Shown: piece after piece, positions 59,971-64,000 of the stretch | Position numbering within the stretch: position 1 is the stretch's first letter | How the letters are laid out: each line of letters starts with the position of its first letter | NCBI GenBank assembly: GCA_023213395.1 | Contig: CM041465.1 | Span: 17,608,001-17,672,000, forward strand | DNA from: Cycas panzhihuaensis | Taxonomy: Eukaryota; Cycadophyta | Direction of reading: 5' to 3' | DNA length: 64,000 bases | Made by a program: the position numbers and the translations under genes | Notes under the pieces: model-generated | The model's database searches: none | What the model saw: only the letters and a program-made list of their open reading frames with translations | Told to the model about the DNA's origin: nothing

Positions 59971-60600
59971 TTTCGAAGGGCCCTTCCCTAACCCACTATG
60001 AAGGGGAAGCCTTTCTCAGTCGTTGATGAGCTCCATATCATGGCTACTGGAATGTCTATAATAGACACCTTAAGGAGCTGCCCTGAACAATGCACATTAC
60101 TCTTAGAAGCCTTAGGATTGAGTGATGCGCCCATTCATGCCTTGGGAGTCACCTCAAGCCATGAACCCTTCATTTCCTTTGATCCTAAGGATCTTCCCCC
60201 TTCTAGCGAAAGGGAGCACCAGTGGCACTTCCCTTTCACTATTACCATCGATACTCTAGATTGCACTTTACGAAGAATCGTTGTTGATAATAATTCTTCT
60301 ATCAATGCCATGCCCTTATGTGTTATGTAAGAGCTCATTATATCAGCTTTAAAACTAGTTCCATACGGTGCCAAGACTACGATGGTAGCAAAAAGACACC
60401 CTTGGGATCAGTGTTTATCCTACTTACTCTTGAGGACAAGACTATCCTCGCTGATATTATAGTCCTCAACATTGACGTCGACTACAATCTATTGTTGGGA
60501 TGCCTATGGCTCAATCAGATGGGAGTTGTATGCTCATCCCACTGGGGGAAACTTAAATTCGACGATGAAGGGTGAATGAGAGTCATCTCTTGGGAACTTC
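59971..60600 (+). pseudogene. Gy-II aspartic protease region
   Basis: Open 59,998-60,330: FSVVDELHIMATGMSIIDTL, ISFDPKDLPPSSEREHQWHF, then RRIVVDNNSSINAMPL, the active site with D-N-N-S (Gly lost). After a shift, 60,318-60,575 gives LGSVFILLTLEDKTILADII and VDYNLLLGCLWLNQM, the LGRPW motif with Arg to Cys and Pro to Leu. Confidence 0.78.
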
Positions 60601-61560
60601 CTCCTATTAAATAACCACATCAATTCCATCAAGCAACTCATGGCCAAACGAAAGGCAACAAAGGCCTTTCTACCCATGCCTTTACTTGTTGTATTGACAT
60701 CCCTGACTCATCCCATTTGGAAGAAGACCCCTCATCCTCTTCTTCCAACCTCACACGGTTTGCTCCTATTGGTGTCAGAAGTTACAGGTACCTTGCCATA
60801 CTTAGTGGAGATGAGTTTGATGGAAAGGATGAGGATCTCCCTCAACCCATTTCCTTTTTGGGCATGAGTAGGGGGTACCTCCTTCATTCTAAATATCGCT
60901 CTGGAACCCCTAAGTTGGATAAACTAGTTCTCCTTTTGTATCTCATGCCATTGCCCCTATTGATCAGGTGCTCCTTAAGTCTTTCCCTTCGTTGCCATAT
61001 AGGTAATGAGGTTGGGGAACCTCCTCTTATCCCTCACGAGGGACCTCTTTCTGGCTCTTCTAGGGAGTCTATCAGGAATGTTGAGTGACGCGACGACCAC
61101 CATGGTCCCGCTGTCTCTACTTCCCCTCACCCTTCATCTTCTCAAAGTGTGGTCATCCATAGGATGGACTACTTCAAGAATGACAAAGCCTTGCTTGAGC
61201 ACTTAGCGAGCTCTATGCCCAACCTTCTTTTTGGTCACCATAAGCTTGGTTATCAGAAGGTCTTGGCTATTGGGTCTACTCTCACTGACCCAACTCCATC
61301 CCCTGTTCCATCTCTTCCTGTTGACCGAGCCCCCCTCCACTTTGAAGAGGGGCATACCATGTGCATGGGGGCAACCCAGGACATAGTCCTTACCCCTAGA
61401 AAAGTCATTAAGGTAGGGGCAAAATGATCTCTTGATGAAGTGAAGGAGTATACCCTTCTGTTCTAGGAGTTTTAGGATGTTTTTACGTGGGACTACTCTG
61501 ATATGAAGGGAATTGATCCTTCAATTGTGACCGATAACTTCACTACTATTCTAGGCACTC
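60601..61560 (+). pseudogene. Gy-II protease-RT linker
   Basis: Open 60,717-61,088 (FAPIGVRSYRYLAILSGDEF, the same block as FAPIGVRSYGYLTIF in Gy-III) and 61,149-61,427 (HHKLGYQKVLAIGSTL, HFEEGHTMCMGATQDIVLTP). The Tat block is decayed (EF then stop, DVFTWDYSDMKGI). Confidence 0.7.
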
Positions 61561-62440
61561 GCCTCGTGCATTAGAAGTAACCTCCTCTTCACCCTAAGCT
61601 CTCAGTTACTATTAAAATAGAAGTTAAGAAACTCCTCAATAAAGGATTGATCACTTCTATTGACTACCCTAAATGGGTATCTAACATTGTCCCTGTTGCT
61701 AAGAAGAATAGGACAATCTAGATATGCGTTGATTTTCATGATATTAACAACGTATGTCCTAAGGACAATTTCCCACTTCCTTTTATTGATTAGATCATTG
61801 ATCGAACCGCCAGTTTTAAAGTTATGTCCTTGATGGATGGCTTCTCTAGCTATAACCAAATTCAAATCTCTCCTGAAGACCATAACAAGATGGCCTTCAC
61901 CACTCCGTGGGGTACTTTCTCCTATAAGGTGATGCCTTTCATGCTCAAGAATGCGGGTGCCACTTATCAAAGGATGATGTAATTCTTTTTTTATGATCTC
62001 ATCAATAAATCCTTAGAGGTCTTCATGGATGACATGATCAGTCTCTCATGTGTTAGAGCCCATCATCCTACTAATTTGTGGGCCATCTTTACACGATGCC
62101 GCAAATACCATGTAAGCCTTAATCCTCTTAAATGTGTGTTTACCGTGATCACTGGCAAACTCCTTGGTTTCCTTGTATCCAAACAAGGAATCTAAATTAA
62201 CCTTGATAAAGCCAACGCCATCCTTGATATGCCACCTCCTAGAACGCAATGATAGATTAAGTCATTTTTAGGTAGGCTTAGCTTCCTCAGGTATTTTTTA
62301 GCAAACTTCACCATAAATACCAAATTGCTCACTAACCTATTAAAGAAGGGGGTACCATTTGTTTGGTTGTCCAAGGCCCAGTAAGCCTTCGAAGAACTTA
62401 AGGAATCTCTTACTTCTGCATCGACATTGGCACTACCCAT
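61561..62440 (+). pseudogene. Gy-II reverse transcriptase (decayed)
   Basis: KLLNKGLITSIDYPKWVSNI, VPVAKKNRTI, VDFHDINNVCPKDNFPLPF, SLMDGFSSYNQIQISPEDHN, AFTTPWGTFSYKVMPFMLKN, AGATYQRMM, and the catalytic LEVFMDDMISLS at about 62,014-62,048. Thumb block KYHVSLNPLKCVFTVITGKL. Stops at 61,720, 61,792, 61,979, 62,193 and 62,250. Confidence 0.88.
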
Positions 62441-62960
62441 TTTTTATAGGCCTTTCATCTTGTATACCTCGGTGACCGATAAATCTTTGGGCACCATGTT
62501 GGCCCAGGAGGATGATTCGGGAGCTGGGAGGGCTATTTACTTCATCAATCATACACTCATGGCTGTCGAACTCAACTACTCCCCTACGGAGAAAGAATGT
62601 CTCTCCTTGGTATATGCAACCAAGAAGTTTAGGTATTATTTGCGTGGAAACACTACTCAGGTGATTATTCAATCTGATCCCCTACATTATTTACTTACCC
62701 AGCCTGACCTGATAGGTAGAACTGGCAAGTGGGCCATCCTCCTTTAGGAATTTGATCTTCACATCATTAACAAGAAATCAAAGAGAGGAATGGTAGTAGC
62801 TAAGTAGCTCGCCGATACTCCTATTCCAAACCCTTTGGACCTTCCTATTGATGACTCTCTTCCTGACGAGCCTATCTTGGTCATTTAGGACCTCCCTCCC
62901 CATCTACTTACTAATAACAAGTGGTATAGGGACATCATGCAATATCTCACTTAATAACAG
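62441..62960 (+). pseudogene. Gy-II RT-associated RNase H
   Basis: Open 62,427-62,747: FYRPFILYTSVTDKSLGTML, AIYFINHTLMAVELNYSPTE, KECLSLVYATKKFRYYLRG, VIIQSDPLHYLLTQ, GRTGKWAILL. The best-preserved gypsy-type RNase H in the window; the Asp of QSDPL is kept. A single stop at 62,746, then IINKKSKRGMVVAK. Confidence 0.85.
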
Positions 62961-64000
62961 TATCACCCTAACGTTAGTGATAAAGTTAGGTCTTGTATCC
63001 GGGTGACTGCCAAATAATACTTTCTTGTGGGTGAGGTATTATACAAGAGATCTTACGATGGGATCCTTCTCTACTACATCGCCCCTGATGAAGCAGACCA
63101 GATACTCCGTGAATACCACCACGACATTTGTGGGGACCACTTTGGAGGCTAATCCACAGCCCAAAGGATCCTCTGTATAGGATATTATTAGTCATCCCTT
63201 TTCAAGGATACCCATGCTTACGCCTTGAGATGTTAGTAATGCCAGGAGCATGCCAACATCACTCACTTACCTTCTAAGGTAGTCCATCCCATTATATCCC
63301 CATGGCCATTCTCACAATAGGGGTTGGACCTCATAGGATCCATAACCCCATCCTCTTCATTGTAGCACAAGTACATCTTGACTGCTACGGAATACTTTAC
63401 TAAATGTGTGGAAGCCATTCCTTTGACTATGACTCCTGGTAAGACGATAGCCACTTTCGTCTACCAGCACATCATCTACCACTACTGGGTTTTAGATGTC
63501 CTGATCACAGACAGTGGAACTCCCTTTTGTAACAAGGAGATGGATGAGCTTTATGAAAAATTTCACATTTCTCATAAAACTTCCTCTCCTTACTATCTCC
63601 AGGCTAATGGCCAGGTCAAATCGTTTAACAAAACCCTCTTAAACATCTTAAAGAAAACTTTTTCCCAATCTTAAAGAGATTGGTACCTCTATCTCTCTTC
63701 CACCCTATGGGCATATAGCACGTCTATTCGTATGGCTATGGGAATGACTCCTTTCTCTCTAGTCTATGAGATAGAGGTGGTTCTCCCATTAGAAGTAGAG
63801 ATTCCTTCTCTACGGGTCTCTCTCTGAGGTTTGGTCGATGAGGAGTCTATCCGTCAGGCTCACCTCTTAGAACTTGAGGCCTTGGATGAGAAATGCTTGG
63901 CTGCCTACTAATCCAACCTCGACTCTAAGGCTAGGGCATAAAGGACTTATGATAAAAACCTTTGTTCCCATCCTTTACATCTAGGGGACCATGTCCTCAA
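62961..64000 (+). pseudogene. Gy-II integrase, cut by window end
   Basis: Zinc region YHHDICGDHFGG, GYY and CQEHAN (63,115-63,260, stops inside). Core: GLDLIGSI (first Asp), LDVLITDSGTPFCNKEMDEL (second Asp kept), ANGQVKSFNKTLLNILKKTF, where Glu is Lys (AAA at 63,618-63,620). C-terminal: MGMTPFSLVYEIEVVLPLEV and LHLGDHVL at the window edge. Compare Gy-III, which lost the second Asp instead. Confidence 0.88.

Larger units (their letters stand above)
40598..64000 (+). mobile_element. Gy-II: outer Tat-like gypsy element, 3' end outside window
   Basis: 5' LTR in two pieces (40,598-41,739 and 55,497-57,288) because Gy-III was inserted in it. Then PBS-like site, gag from 57,545, protease, linker, RT, RNase H and integrase to the window end. 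It interrupts LINE-2; the expected target duplication is CATAG (40,593-40,597), whose partner must lie outside. Same family as Gy-III but more diverged in LTR than Gy-III's LTRs are from each other. Confidence 0.88.

Overview
The window looks like intergenic DNA from a large, repeat-rich vascular plant nuclear genome. Every coding stretch I recognise is a retrotransposon domain, and nearly all are broken by in-frame stops. Many stops sit where Gln or Trp is expected (CAA/CAG to TAA/TAG, TGG to TAG/TGA), as expected for old, methylated, silenced DNA. No host gene, rRNA, tRNA gene or CRISPR array was found. The species cannot be named from the sequence.

Layout. (1) About 1-21,000, + strand: the 3' part of an old Ty3/gypsy element of the Tat lineage, called Gy-I here. 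It runs protease, linker, RT, RNase H, integrase, a second RNase H-like domain downstream of integrase, an antisense ORF relic, an array of short 3'UTR repeats, a polypurine tract (19,030-19,040) and the start of a 3' LTR at 19,041. Two elements interrupt it within the pol spacer: a solo copia LTR (3,491-4,136, target duplication CAAAG) and a copia element (Co-A, about 4,249-11,871). (2) About 21,470-25,870, - strand: a second copia (Co-B) in the unusual order C-terminal gag, pol, LTR, PBS, N-terminal gag. Its LTR is the same family as the solo LTR. (3) 25,870-31,397: AT-rich DNA with two large (AT)n tracts and a SINE-like fragment. (4) 31,398-37,742, - strand: a full-length plant L1-type LINE with ORF1, endonuclease, RT, zinc finger and RNase H, a 14-base poly(A) tail (T on +) and an exact 11-bp target duplication. 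(5) 37,743-38,353: a second SINE-like fragment and a (TA)n tract. (6) 38,354-40,597, - strand: the 3' part of a sister LINE, cut by a gypsy insertion. (7) 40,598-64,000, + strand: two nested gypsy elements of one family. The outer element (Gy-II) has its 5' LTR split at 41,739/55,497 by a complete inner element (Gy-III, 41,740-55,491) with two 2,865-bp LTRs and a CACTC target duplication. Gy-II continues through gag, PR, RT, RNase H and integrase to the window edge.

Insertion order readable from the nesting: Gy-I before the solo LTR and Co-A; LINE-2 before Gy-II before Gy-III. All of these elements would act by reverse transcription. Gag forms the particle, protease matures it, RT/RNase H makes cDNA and integrase inserts it; the LINE instead nicks its target with its own endonuclease. 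None looks able to make its proteins today. The most interesting points are the extra RNase H plus antisense ORF plus hypervariable 3'UTR of Gy-I, the insertion of Gy-III into the LTR of its own family, and the permuted order of Co-B.
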